From Streptomyces canus 299MFChir4.1 (GTDB lineage: Bacteria; Actinomycetota; Actinomycetes; Streptomycetales; Streptomycetaceae): a stretch of 64,000 bases of DNA. The notes below the pieces were generated by a model that was not told the DNA's origin, made no database searches, and saw nothing but the letters and a program-made list of their open reading frames with translations. The position numbers and the translations under genes are program-made. Shown piece by piece: positions 46,047-54,320 of the stretch (position 1 is the stretch's first letter; each line of letters opens with the position of its first letter). The DNA is taken from positions 62,001 to 126,000 of the forward strand of contig NZ_KB911588.1 of assembly GCF_000383615.1 (NCBI RefSeq), read 5' to 3'.

Positions 46047-47075
46047 TCAGGCGGGGACGGTGCAGTCGAACGCGTGCAGATACGGGTTGACCGGGCGGAC
46101 GTCGTCGATGACCAGGCCCGCCTCCGTCAGCCTGCCGGTCAGGCTCTCGGTGGTGTGCTTGGCCCCTCCGACGTTGAGGAGCAGCAGCAGGTCCATGGCG
46201 GTGCTGAACCGCATCGACGGCGAGTCGTCGACGAGGTTCTCGATGGCCACGACCCGCGCTCCGGGTCCGCCGGCCTCGATGACGTTGCGCAGGGTGCGGG
46301 TCGTGCTGTCGTCGTCCCACTCCAGGATGTTCTTGATGACGTACACATCGGCCTTGACCGGGACGGCCGCGCGGCAGTCGCCGGGCACCAGGCGCATCCG
46401 GTCCGCGAGCGCGCCTCCCGGACGCAGCCGGGGGTCGGCGTTCTCCACCACGCGTGGCAGGTCCAGCAGGGTGCCGTGGAGCGTCGGGTACTTCTCCAGC
46501 AGGCTCGCCACCACATGGCCCTGCCCGCCGCCGATGTCGGCCACCGACGCGCATCCCGACAGGTCGAGGAAGTCCGCGACGTCCCGCGCGGACTGCACGC
46601 TGGAGGTCGTCATGGCGCGGTTGAAGACGTCGGCCGATTCCGGGGCGTCCTCGTTGAGGTACTGGAAGAACTCCTTGCCGTAGAGGTCCTCCACGACGTT
46701 ACGGCCGGAGCGCACCGCCTCGTCCAGCATCGGCCACGCGGCCCAGGTCCACGGCTCGGTGCACCACAGCGCGATGGAGCGCAGGCTGTTCGGGTCGTCC
46801 TCGCGCAGCAGCCGGGACATGTCGGTGTGCGCGAACGTCCCGTCCGGCTGCTCGGCGAAGACGCCGTAGCAGGACAGGGCACGCATCAGCCGGCGCAGTG
46901 TCCTGGGCTCGGTCTTCACCGCGGCCGCGAGGTCCTCCACGGTCTGGGGGCTGTCGTCGAGGGCGTCGGGGACACCCAGCCGGGCGGCCGCGCGCAGGGC
47001 GGCCGCGCAGGCCGCGCCGAACACCAGCTCCCTGAGCCGCATGGACGGCGGCGGGGCGGTCTGAGCGGTCGTCAT
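46047..47075 (-). CDS. SAM-dependent O-methyltransferase
   Basis: 342 residues. An N-terminal winged-helix dimerisation domain (LVFGAACAAALRAAARLGV) is followed by a Rossmann methyltransferase: VADIGGGQGHVVASLLEKYP is the SAM loop and NILEWDDD aligns with the catalytic His-containing segment (hxWxD), with Glu in place of His. This matches DmpM/TcmN-type O-methyltransferases of aromatic polyketide pathways. It converges on the pigment operon and may tailor its product. ATG 47075 chosen. Confidence 0.88.
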   Translation of the reverse strand: MTTAQTAPPPSMRLRELVFGAACAAALRAAARLGVPDALDDSPQTVEDLAAAVKTEPRTLRRLMRALSCYGVFAEQPDGTFAHTDMSRLLREDDPNSLRSIALWCTEPWTWAAWPMLDEAVRSGRNVVEDLYGKEFFQYLNEDAPESADVFNRAMTTSSVQSARDVADFLDLSGCASVADIGGGQGHVVASLLEKYPTLHGTLLDLPRVVENADPRLRPGGALADRMRLVPGDCRAAVPVKADVYVIKNILEWDDDSTTRTLRNVIEAGGPGARVVAIENLVDDSPSMRFSTAMDLLLLLNVGGAKHTTESLTGRLTEAGLVIDDVRPVNPYLHAFDCTVPA

Positions 47076-47117
47076 GGGCCGCCTTTCTTCTTCGAGTTCC
47101 TGGGTGACCATGGCCGG

Positions 47118-48191
47118 TCAGCACATTCCGGCGGGCTGGGAGGCCCGGCACGTGTTGTGGGTGAAGGTGTTGTCCTTGCCGGTGTCCGTGTTGACGAGGT
47201 CCGCCGGGGCGTTGCCCTCCAGCGTGTTGTCGGTGATCCGGTTCCGTTCGCTGGTGGTGCCCACGAAGCTCTTGAACAGGACGATGCCGCCCGACAGCGG
47301 CGAGGCGCCGACGTTGCCGATGACCCGGTTGTGTGTCACCAGGGTGTCCTCGGCGCCGGTCAGCACGATGCCGGAGCCCTGCAGCGCGTCCAGCCGCGCG
47401 GTCTTCGGGCAGGACTTGTTGTTCTTGACGAGGGTGTTGTCGCGCACGGTCAGCGCACCGGCCTTCGGCTTGTTCTCGTCGCCCACGACGAAGACACCCG
47501 CGCAGTTGCCGGTGAGGTGGTTGTTCGCGACGGTGAGGTTCCTCAGGCGCCGGACGGTGATGCCGATCCGGTTGCCCTCCAGGCGGTTGCGTTCGACCAG
47601 GGTTCCTCCGGTGTCCGCGGCGCCCGCCTCCTCTTTGATCGTGTTGGCGAGGAACAGGCCGGCGTCGCCGTTGTCCCGGGCGGTGTTCTTCCGGAATACC
47701 CCGCGCACCGAACGCTCCTGGGCGATTCCCCACACCCCGTTCTTCACGGCGGTCACGTTCCGCACGGTCAGCCCGTCGGTCGCCATGGCGAACACGCCCG
47801 TACTGGTGAAGCCGGTCACGGTGAGGGAGGCGATGGTGACGCCCTCGATGTCGTGCTCCTTCGTCCCCATCACGCAGATGCCGTTGCCGGCCTCGGCGCA
47901 GCGGTTGGCGGCCTTGTCCGTGCCCGGCTCGATGACGGTCTCGCGGCCCGTGCCGCTCAGGGTGAGCCCGGGCGTGCTCACCGTGACGCTCTCGCGGTAG
48001 GTGCCGGGGGTCACCAGGACGGTGTCGCCCGGCTCGGCGGCGTTCACCGCCCGCTGGATCGACTGACCGGGAAAGACCACATGGGTCATCTGGTCGGCGG
48101 CGGCGACGGGCGGGGCGGCCCCGAACACCGCCCCGATGATCGCCACGGTGCATGCCAGGCGGGAGATATGAAATCTCATCATATTCAGCAC
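47118..48191 (-). CDS. Secreted right-handed beta-helix protein
   Basis: Up to 357 residues (starts at 48191, 48182 or 48179). The signal peptide ends near VAAAD. The rest is a parallel beta-helix with many N-x-[LIV]-x-x-N repeats (NRITDNTLEGN, NNHLTGN), of the NosD/periplasmic copper-binding type. Cys residues pair in loops (CAEAGNGIC; SCPK). No lyase residues could be assigned. It sits 42 bp upstream of the methyltransferase gene on the same strand and may be co-transcribed. Confidence 0.8.
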   Translation of the reverse strand: MLNMMRFHISRLACTVAIIGAVFGAAPPVAAADQMTHVVFPGQSIQRAVNAAEPGDTVLVTPGTYRESVTVSTPGLTLSGTGRETVIEPGTDKAANRCAEAGNGICVMGTKEHDIEGVTIASLTVTGFTSTGVFAMATDGLTVRNVTAVKNGVWGIAQERSVRGVFRKNTARDNGDAGLFLANTIKEEAGAADTGGTLVERNRLEGNRIGITVRRLRNLTVANNHLTGNCAGVFVVGDENKPKAGALTVRDNTLVKNNKSCPKTARLDALQGSGIVLTGAEDTLVTHNRVIGNVGASPLSGGIVLFKSFVGTTSERNRITDNTLEGNAPADLVNTDTGKDNTFTHNTCRASQPAGMC

Positions 48192-48281
48192 GTTATGTCC
48201 TGAAAGGTCACAAACGGCGGGATAGACCGTCCGGGGGCGTGTCTCGGGTGCGACATGTCACGGGTGCGGGCCCGGTGTGCG

Positions 48282-48902
48282 CTACAGCCGTGTCGTGTGC
48301 CGGCCTTCGGCGGTGGACCCGAGGTCGTGCAGCCATGCTTCAAGGCCCGCGCCGAGGGCCGCCGTGGCGGTGGGGACGTCCGCCTCGACCTGGGCGCCGG
48401 TCCAGGTCTCCTCGGTGTGGACGTGCACACCGCCTCTGACCTTCCTGAAGGTCCACAGGTGCACGCCCTCGTCGATGCGCAGCCCCTCACCGACCGCGGG
48501 TCCGCTCCACAGGACGCAGTCGTGGCGCCGCAGTTCCTGGACCGTGGAGGTGATGCCGAGGGTGGTGGCGGGGGTCGTGGGGGTGGCGGGCGCGGGGGTC
48601 GTCCACCGGAACCGCGACCCCTCGGCGAGCCGGCCGGCATCGAGCCGTTCGGCCGTGAGCACCGGGGGCTGCCAGGTCGGCCAGTGTTCGACGTCGGTCT
48701 GGAGCTTCCATACGGTGCTCAGCGGCGCCTTGATCACGGCGTCGGACTCGTAGCGGATGCGGGCGCCCGCGTCGACGCCGCGTCCGCCGCACCGGGACGG
48801 TTCGCCGTGGTGGGCCGCTTGCGCCACCGGGGCGGTGCTCACGAGGACACCGGCGACGGCGAGCGAGACCGCGAGCACGCGGGACCGGGAGATGCGGGAC
48901 AT
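48282..48902 (-). CDS. Secreted SRPBCC (polyketide-cyclase-like) protein
   Basis: 206 residues with a clear signal peptide (to AQAAH, residue 31), then a START/SRPBCC domain: SDAVIKAPLSTVWKLQTDVEHWPTWQPPV and a C-terminal helix GAGLEAWLHDLG. SRPBCC proteins bind hydrophobic ligands; an exported one is unusual. It lies near a pigment cluster, which could be coincidence. Confidence 0.8.
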   Translation of the reverse strand: MSRISRSRVLAVSLAVAGVLVSTAPVAQAAHHGEPSRCGGRGVDAGARIRYESDAVIKAPLSTVWKLQTDVEHWPTWQPPVLTAERLDAGRLAEGSRFRWTTPAPATPTTPATTLGITSTVQELRRHDCVLWSGPAVGEGLRIDEGVHLWTFRKVRGGVHVHTEETWTGAQVEADVPTATAALGAGLEAWLHDLGSTAEGRHTTRL

Positions 48903-48948
48903 GGGGTTCCTTTCGTGGTGACGGTCGGTTCGGCCTTGCGTCTGCTCG

Positions 48949-49983
48949 CTACGGGTTGAGGACGACCTTTCCGGCGACGGTGCCGGACTCGGCCAGCCGC
49001 AGGGCGTCGGCGGCGCGGGCGAGCGGCAGCTGGGCGGCGATCCGGGCGGTGACCTCGCCGCGCTGGAGGGCGGCGAAGACCTGGGTGAGGTCGGCGCGCA
49101 GCCGGGACCGGAACCGGTTCCTGGCCAGGGCGCGGCCGGCCCACACGTTGAAGAAGCAGGCGCGGCGGCGGTTGGGCAGCGTGTTCCACAGCCACACCCG
49201 GCCGAGGAGCTTCAGCACGGGCCACTGCTTGGAGCCCTCGGCGTCACGGGTGGCGGCGCTGCCGTACGACACGAGGGTGCCGCCGGGGGCGAGGAGGCGC
49301 CAGGAGTCGACGATGCCGTGGCCGCCGACGTGGTCGAACACGGCGTCGACACCCTCGCGCGGGGCGAGGGCGCGGATCCGTGCGGCCAGGTCGTCGGCGC
49401 GGTAGTCGACGGGGACGACTCCCCGCTCCCGCAGGGCGTCGTGGTGGCGCGGGGACGCCGTACCGATCACCTGGGCGCCCGCGGCCCGGGCGAGCTGGAC
49501 CAGGACCGAGCCGACGCCGCCGTTGGCGCCGTGCACGACGACGGTCTGGCCGGCGCGGACGCGGGCCTTGCGGTGCAGCATCTGCCAGGCGGTGATGCCG
49601 TTGACGACGAGGGTCTCGGCCTGCGCCGCGCCGATGCCGTCGGGCACCGGCACCACGTCGGCGGCGTCGACGCGCACGTGGCTGGCCCAGCCGCCGACCT
49701 TGACCAGGGCGGCGACCCGGGTGCCGGCCAGGTCCGGATCGACGCCCTCGCCGGTCGCCTGCACGGTGCCGACAAGGTCGTAGCCGGGGACGAAGGGGAA
49801 GGGCGGCTGGTCGTAGTAGCGACCGCGCCGCATCTGCTGCTCGGCGAAGGAGACGCCGGTCGCCTCCATGCGGATCACGACCTGGCCGGGGCCCGCGGCG
49901 GGGACGGCTCCGTGCCGGATCTCCAGCCCCTCGGGCTCGACCTTGCCCGGCAGGACGACCTCGACGAGTCCTTCGCTGTTCAT
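48949..49983 (-). CDS. Zinc-independent quinone-oxidoreductase-like MDR enzyme
   Basis: 344 residues. GroES-like N-terminus, VVHGANGGVGSVLVQLARAAG (NAD(P)H-binding) near residue 148, and GGTLVSYGSAAT. No structural or catalytic zinc Cys set is seen. Such enzymes reduce quinones or enones with NADPH. It is divergent from the TetR gene with 101 bp between starts containing dyads, so TetR repression is likely. GGAGG lies 5 nt before ATG 49983. Confidence 0.88.
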   Translation of the reverse strand: MNSEGLVEVVLPGKVEPEGLEIRHGAVPAAGPGQVVIRMEATGVSFAEQQMRRGRYYDQPPFPFVPGYDLVGTVQATGEGVDPDLAGTRVAALVKVGGWASHVRVDAADVVPVPDGIGAAQAETLVVNGITAWQMLHRKARVRAGQTVVVHGANGGVGSVLVQLARAAGAQVIGTASPRHHDALRERGVVPVDYRADDLAARIRALAPREGVDAVFDHVGGHGIVDSWRLLAPGGTLVSYGSAATRDAEGSKQWPVLKLLGRVWLWNTLPNRRRACFFNVWAGRALARNRFRSRLRADLTQVFAALQRGEVTARIAAQLPLARAADALRLAESGTVAGKVVLNP

Positions 49984-50023
49984 GACGACCTCCACAGACG
50001 GTTTGTTACTCGGCTTCGCGTTC

Positions 50024-50083
50024 GTTAGAAGTTATAACTCGACGGGATCGAGAGTGTCAATAACTTCAGTGATACCCTCTAAC
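50024..50083. promoter_or_regulatory. Control region with nested dyads between MDR and TetR genes
   Basis: GTTATAAC (50031-50038) is a perfect palindrome. GAAGTTAT (50028-50035) pairs with ATAACTTC (50060-50067), and GTTAGA (50024-50029) with TCTAAC (50078-50083). The AT-rich block stands out and probably holds both promoters and the TetR operators. Confidence 0.65.
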
Positions 50084-50084
50084 A

Positions 50085-50750
50085 ATGGTGAATCAGGAAG
50101 CGAAGACCCCGCGCGAGCGCTACCGCGCCCAGGTGCGGACGGAGATCAAGGAACGCGCGTGGGAGCAGATCGCCACGGCGGGCGCGTCCGCGCTCTCCCT
50201 CAACGCGATCGCCAAGCAGCTGGGGATGAGCGGACCCGCGCTGTACCGGTACTACGCCGGGCGCGACGAGCTGATCACCGAGCTGGTCAGGGACGCGTAC
50301 CGCAGCCTCGCCGACACCCTCCGCGCCGCCTCCTCCCGGCCCGGCGCCGACGTGAGCACGCTGGCGAGCGCCCTGCGGACCTGGGCTCTGGAGGACCCCC
50401 AGCGCTACTTCCTCATCTTCGGCACGCCCGTCCCCGGCTATCACGCGCCCGACGACATCACCGCGATCGCGTCCGAGGTCATGGCGACGATCCTGGACGC
50501 CTTCGCCGAGCTGCCGCCGAACGGCACCGCGACAGCGTTCGACGCCCACCTCGAAGAGCACCGGGACTGGGCGGACGGCCACCCCGCCCCGGCCGCGACC
50601 CTGCACCGGGCCCTGGCCTTCTGGACCCGGCTGCACGGCGCCCTGTCCCTGGAACTCGCCGGCCACTTCACCGGGATGGGATTCGACCCCGCGCGGTTCT
50701 ACGCCGCCGAACTGGACGAGCTGACCGGCCCGAAGGGCGACGGGATGTGA
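50085..50750 (+). CDS. TetR-family regulator
   Basis: 221 residues. HTH near 35-55: [29 protein letters not shown]. The C-terminal part is the WHG/TetR_C type ([23 protein letters not shown]). The ATG has no ribosome site, so the mRNA may be leaderless. It is divergent from the MDR oxidoreductase and probably represses it. Confidence 0.88.
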   Translation: MVNQEAKTPRERYRAQVRTEIKERAWEQIATAGASALSLNAIAKQLGMSGPALYRYYAGRDELITELVRDAYRSLADTLRAASSRPGADVSTLASALRTWALEDPQRYFLIFGTPVPGYHAPDDITAIASEVMATILDAFAELPPNGTATAFDAHLEEHRDWADGHPAPAATLHRALAFWTRLHGALSLELAGHFTGMGFDPARFYAAELDELTGPKGDGM

Positions 50751-51120
50751 TGTTCGTCGTGATCACGGAGTTCCGGTCCCTCCACCGCGCTTCCGTGCAC
50801 CGGCGCCGATGTCGGCGGCACAACGCCCGTCACCGGAGGTCACAGGGGTGCGGCGGGTCTGCGCGGGAGGTAGGCCACGTCCAGGGGATCGCAATATCTG
50901 TGCCCACGAAATGAGAAATAGCTCCGGGGCACGGCCCGTATTCCCCGAACACCGACCGGGTCGAAAATCATCGTCCGCACAGGGCCGATCGCACCGTGCT
51001 ACTGTCGATCTCAGTTGCAGGTGTGGTTGCCAGAAGGTTTATTTCCGACGGGTTAATCAGCACGGCGACACGGAATTCACGCAGGGTGAATTCCGAAACC
51101 GCCTCCGAAGGAGATATGAC
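50751..51120 (+). other. Upstream region of cspA (first block)
   Basis: 370 bp with no gene. The last 150 bp, less GC-rich than the surroundings, probably include the cspA promoter and a long 5' UTR as is usual for cold-shock genes. GAAGGAG lies 8 nt before the cspA ATG. I could not fix the promoter. Confidence 0.4.
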
Positions 51121-51324
51121 ATGGCTACTGGCACCGTGAAGTGGTTCAACTCGGAAAAGGGCTTCGGCTTCATCGAGCAGGACGGCGGCGGCGCCGACGT
51201 CTTCGCCCACTACTCGAACATCGCCGCGCAGGGCTTCCGTGAGCTGCTCGAAGGCCAGAAGGTGTCCTTCGACATCGCGCAGGGCCAGAAGGGCCCGACG
51301 GCCGAGAACATCGTTCCCGCCTGA
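51121..51324 (+). CDS. Cold-shock protein (CspA family), first copy
   Basis: 67 residues, full cold-shock domain with RNP1 KGFGFIEQ and RNP2 DVFAHYS. These small OB-fold proteins bind single-stranded RNA and act as RNA chaperones. It is followed by a terminator hairpin and a DEAD-box gene, the same order as at 62736. The two CspA copies differ at about 8 positions. Confidence 0.96.
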   Translation: MATGTVKWFNSEKGFGFIEQDGGGADVFAHYSNIAAQGFRELLEGQKVSFDIAQGQKGPTAENIVPA

Positions 51325-51351
51325 TCACCGGCACTGCCGCGCATATTTCGC

Positions 51352-51387
51352 AGCTGGGGCCCGCACCTAGGGGTGCGGGCCCCAGCT
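51352..51387 (+). terminator. Hairpin between cspA and the DEAD-box gene
   Basis: Perfect 16-bp stem (51352-51367 with 51372-51387), loop TAGG, no T run. It could end most cspA transcripts and let some read through to the helicase gene. A shorter homologous hairpin sits after the second cspA. Confidence 0.85.
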
Positions 51388-51464
51388 CGCGCATTTCAGG
51401 GCGCATCTCCCATCGCCTTCGGTTCGTTCTCGCGATTCTCTGCGCCGCTCATCGGCTGCGTGAA

Positions 51465-51491
51465 TTCCTTGATACGCGCCGCATCAAGGAA
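51465..51491 (+). promoter_or_regulatory. RNA hairpin that covers the DEAD-box Shine-Dalgarno, copy 1
   Basis: TTCCTTGAT (51465-51473) pairs perfectly with ATCAAGGAA (51483-51491), 9-nt loop. The right arm contains most of the ribosome site AAGGAAGG (51486-51493) of the gene starting at 51500. The equivalent hairpin before the second DEAD-box gene keeps 8 pairs with one compensated change. Confidence 0.7.
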
Positions 51492-51499
51492 GGTTTCGC

Positions 51500-52972
51500 A
51501 TGAATCGCACACGCTCGAACTCCACCCGTGGCCGCTCCGGCGGTCCGAACCGTGGTTCCGGTTCCAGGACGCACGGAAACCGGCAGACCGTACAGGGCGA
51601 GTTCGCACCGCCCAGGACGATCACGCCCGCGCTGCCCGCGGTCGAGTCGTTCGCCGATCTCGCCATGCCCGCCCAGCTGTTGGCCACGCTGGGCCACGAA
51701 GGCGTGACCGCGCCGTTCCCGATCCAGGCGGCCACGCTGCCGAACTCGCTGGCCGGCCGTGACGTCCTCGGCCGCGGCCGCACCGGCTCGGGCAAGACCC
51801 TGGCCTTCGGCCTCGCCGCACTGGCGCGTACGGCGGGACGCCGGGCCGAGCCGCGGCAGCCGCTCGCTCTCGTCCTGGTCCCCACCCGTGAGCTCGCGCA
51901 GCAGGTCACCGACGCGCTCACCCCCTACGCCCGCTCCGTGAACCTGCGGCTGGCCACCGTCGTCGGCGGTATGTCCATCGGCAGGCAGGCCGGTGCGCTG
52001 CGCGCCGGGGCCGAGATGGTCGTCGCGACGCCCGGGCGGCTCAAGGACCTCATCGACCGGGGCGACTGCCGGCTGAACGAGGTCGCCATCACGGTCCTCG
52101 ACGAGGCCGACCAGATGGCCGACATGGGCTTCATGCCGCAGGTCACCGCACTGCTCGACCAGGTGCGTCCGGGCGGGCAGCGGATGCTGTTCTCCGCCAC
52201 CCTGGACCGCAACGTCGACCGGCTGGTGCGGAGCTACCTGCACGACCCCGTCGTCCACTCGGTCGACCCCTCCGCGGGAGCGGTCACCACGATGGAGCAC
52301 CACGTCCTCCACGTGCACGACACGGACAAGAACCGGACCACCACCGAGATCGCCGCCCGCGACGGCCGGGTGATCATGTTCCTGGACACCAAGCACGCGG
52401 TGGACCGGCTGACCAAGCACCTGCTGAGCAGCGGTGTCCGTGCCGCGGCCCTGCACGGCGGCAAGTCCCAGCCGCAGCGCACGCGCACCCTCGCCCAGTT
52501 CAAAACCGGGCACGTGACCGTGCTGGTGGCGACCAACGTCGCGGCCCGCGGCATCCACGTCGACAACCTCGACCTGGTCGTCAACGTGGACCCGCCCACC
52601 GACCACAAGGACTACCTGCACCGCGGCGGTCGTACGGCCCGCGCCGGTGAGTCCGGCAGCGTCGTCACCCTGGTGACCCCCGGCCAGCGTCGTGGCATGA
52701 ACCGGCTGATGATCTCGGCGGGCATCACCCCTCACGTCGCCCAGGTGCGTTCGGGCGAGGCGGAGCTGAGCCGCATCACCGGGGCCCAGGCCCCTTCCGG
52801 TATCCCGGTCGTCATCACCTCGCCGCCGGCGGAACGCCCCCGCGGCGCCTCCTCCTCGTCCTCGTCCCGGGGCCGTCGTGGGCGCCGGGGCCAGGCGGGA
52901 CAGGGGCGCACCGCGGGCGCCGCGCCCCGTCGCGGTGCGCCGCGGCGGACCGGCTTCGGTTCCGCCGCCTAG
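51500..52972 (+). CDS. DEAD-box RNA helicase
   Basis: 490 residues. Basic N-terminal tail, Q motif (FPIQAATLP), motif I GRTGSGKT, PTRELA, TPGRL, DEAD in VLDEADQ, SAT (LFSATL), and domain-2 motifs TNVAARGIH and HRGGRTARAG. The tail from about 445 is Ser/Arg/Gly-rich and likely RNA-binding. Such helicases unwind RNA and are often cold-induced. The ribosome site is buried in a predicted hairpin. The position after cspA suggests a shared stress response. Confidence 0.94.
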   Translation: MNRTRSNSTRGRSGGPNRGSGSRTHGNRQTVQGEFAPPRTITPALPAVESFADLAMPAQLLATLGHEGVTAPFPIQAATLPNSLAGRDVLGRGRTGSGKTLAFGLAALARTAGRRAEPRQPLALVLVPTRELAQQVTDALTPYARSVNLRLATVVGGMSIGRQAGALRAGAEMVVATPGRLKDLIDRGDCRLNEVAITVLDEADQMADMGFMPQVTALLDQVRPGGQRMLFSATLDRNVDRLVRSYLHDPVVHSVDPSAGAVTTMEHHVLHVHDTDKNRTTTEIAARDGRVIMFLDTKHAVDRLTKHLLSSGVRAAALHGGKSQPQRTRTLAQFKTGHVTVLVATNVAARGIHVDNLDLVVNVDPPTDHKDYLHRGGRTARAGESGSVVTLVTPGQRRGMNRLMISAGITPHVAQVRSGEAELSRITGAQAPSGIPVVITSPPAERPRGASSSSSSRGRRGRRGQAGQGRTAGAAPRRGAPRRTGFGSAA

Positions 52973-53021
52973 GGCGGCCGCGCCCACCGACCAACCCACC
53001 CCTTTCCCGTAGGAGGCACCC

Positions 53022-53270
53022 ATGACGCCGAGCCGGACGCCCCACGTGGTCCTCGACAGGCAGGGGACCGGACCCCAGGTCAGTGACGACATGACGGTCG
53101 AGGTGGCGCTGTCCCTCATGGCCGGTGCCGGCGTCGATCACCTCGTCCTCTGCGACGGCGACGAGCAGCGCACGGGCCTGGTCACCCTGGCCGGACTCGC
53201 CGTCCTCCGGGACAGCACCTCCTACACGGACCGGCTCCGACTGCGGGACGTCCTCAGCCTCGCCGGCTGA
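53022..53270 (+). CDS. Small single CBS-domain-like protein
   Basis: 82 residues: DDMTVEVALSLMAGAGVDHLVLCDGDEQRTGLVTLAGLAVLRDS has the beta-alpha-beta order of one CBS motif, followed by a short helix. A lone CBS motif would have to dimerise to bind a nucleotide. AGGAGG lies 6 nt before ATG. It follows the helicase gene by 49 bp and ends before a strong palindrome, so it is likely the last gene of the unit. Confidence 0.75.
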   Translation: MTPSRTPHVVLDRQGTGPQVSDDMTVEVALSLMAGAGVDHLVLCDGDEQRTGLVTLAGLAVLRDSTSYTDRLRLRDVLSLAG

Positions 53271-53301
53271 TCGGTCCCACCCCGGATCCACCGCACAGGC
53301 C

Positions 53302-53341
53302 CGATGGGGCCCTGCCGACGCGCGTCGGCAGGGCCCCATCG
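53302..53341. terminator. 40-bp perfect palindrome after the CBS gene
   Basis: Two 20-base arms are exactly complementary with no spacer, giving a stem of about 18 bp with a tetraloop. No T run. It should stop transcription in both directions. Confidence 0.85.
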
Positions 53342-53369
53342 TCGTATCTGCGACTCTCGAACGCCAAAA

Positions 53370-53414
53370 TCTCCTCTTGCCAGAGTAGACATTGGCTCCT
53401 GGCGCGGTTACTGT
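53370..53414 (+). promoter_or_regulatory. Promoter of MerR-like gene copy B with overlapping dyad
   Basis: TAGACA (53386-53391) and TACTGT (53409-53414), 17-nt spacer. The dyad is TCTCCTC-TTGCCA-GAGTAGA (53370-53389), with one mismatch relative to the perfect copy A dyad. Confidence 0.7.
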
Positions 53415-53420
53415 TTTTCT

Positions 53421-53758
53421 CGTAGACATGGTCAAGCGAGACCCGGCAGACACGAACTGGCGGGTGGCAGTACCGCAGTACCCGTTCACGAGTAAGTGGT
53501 TCAGAGGAAGGACGGAGGAGCAGACGCCATCAGGATCGCCCGGCCCGACGCGTTCGGTCCGGGTACCGCAAGACCCCGGATTGGATGGTGGTCCCCGGTC
53601 ACGCAGCCGCGATCCCCGCACCCCTCCCGTCACCGGGCCGGGTAGCGGACACAGAAGGTCGGCGCAGCATGAGGGCCGACAGATGGTGTTGAATTCCCTT
53701 CGGGGCCCTGGTGCCGTACGGCATCGGGGCCCCTCGACGCGTTGCACTACGAGGTGAC
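53421..53758 (+). ncRNA. Long structured leader RNA of MerR-like gene copy B
   Basis: About 340 nt from predicted start to ATG. The 5' and 3' thirds align with the leader of copy A, while the middle differs in length and sequence. Hairpins: GTCGGC/GCCGAC (53658-53663 with 53675-53680) and a 14-bp stem with GTAC loop (53702-53715 with 53720-53733). Within that stem, copy A's A-T, T-G and C-G pairs become G-T, T-A and T-G, so pairing is kept. Confidence 0.55.
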
Positions 53759-54103
53759 ATGGCAGCAGATATTCCACTCGGCGATCGCCTGGACGACGAC
53801 GACTACCCCGCGTACACGATGGGCCGGGCAGCAGAGATGCTCGGCACAACCCCCGGCTTCCTGCGAGCCATCGGCGAAGCCCGACTCATCACACCCCTGC
53901 GCTCGGAAGGCGGACACCGCCGCTACTCCCGCTACCAACTACGCATCGCCGCCCGCGCCCGCGAACTCGTCGACCGCGGCACCCCCATCGAAGCCGCCTG
54001 CCGCATCGTCATCCTCGAAGACCAACTCGAAGAAGCACAACGCATCAACGCCGAATACCGCCGCGCCGCCAACGCCGGCACACCCGGCCCCGGCCCCCAC
54101 TGA
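53759..54103 (+). CDS. MerR-like HTH regulator, copy B
   Basis: 114 residues, MAADIPLGDRL then identical to copy A from residue 9. DNA from 53781 to 54111 shows no difference from 35753-36083 by eye, including synonymous sites and 8 bp after the stop. This points to recent duplication or gene conversion. It lies just after the cold-shock block. The HTH and coiled-coil are as in copy A. Confidence 0.85.
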   Translation: MAADIPLGDRLDDDDYPAYTMGRAAEMLGTTPGFLRAIGEARLITPLRSEGGHRRYSRYQLRIAARARELVDRGTPIEAACRIVILEDQLEEAQRINAEYRRAANAGTPGPGPH

Positions 54104-54320
54104 CCAACCGGGCGTGAGCGGGCGTGGGGCCGGTCCCCCCTCGGGCGATGGGACCCGACCGCCCGCGGGGTTCCCTGCGGAAAACCGCGGGGTCGAGGGT
54201 GCGGAGAACCGCGCGCGTGCGACGGTCTTCCTCATACCGGAGCTGATCAGCGGTTTCTAGCGTGGTCGACGGATCGCGGGGCCTGCCCGCGGCGACCGTC
54301 ACCGCAGCCGGAGACCTCGC

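Noticed and set aside
45933-48203. 756-codon plus-strand frame
   Set aside because: It runs antisense to the methyltransferase and beta-helix genes and has no start signal or motif.
53392-53757. 121-codon frame in the leader of MerR-like copy B
   Set aside because: The frame is not kept in copy A although the RNA segments are, so the region is treated as a leader RNA.
54112-54320. Small gene between MerR-like copy B and dedA
   Set aside because: No frame with a ribosome site and sensible composition was found in these 209 bp.
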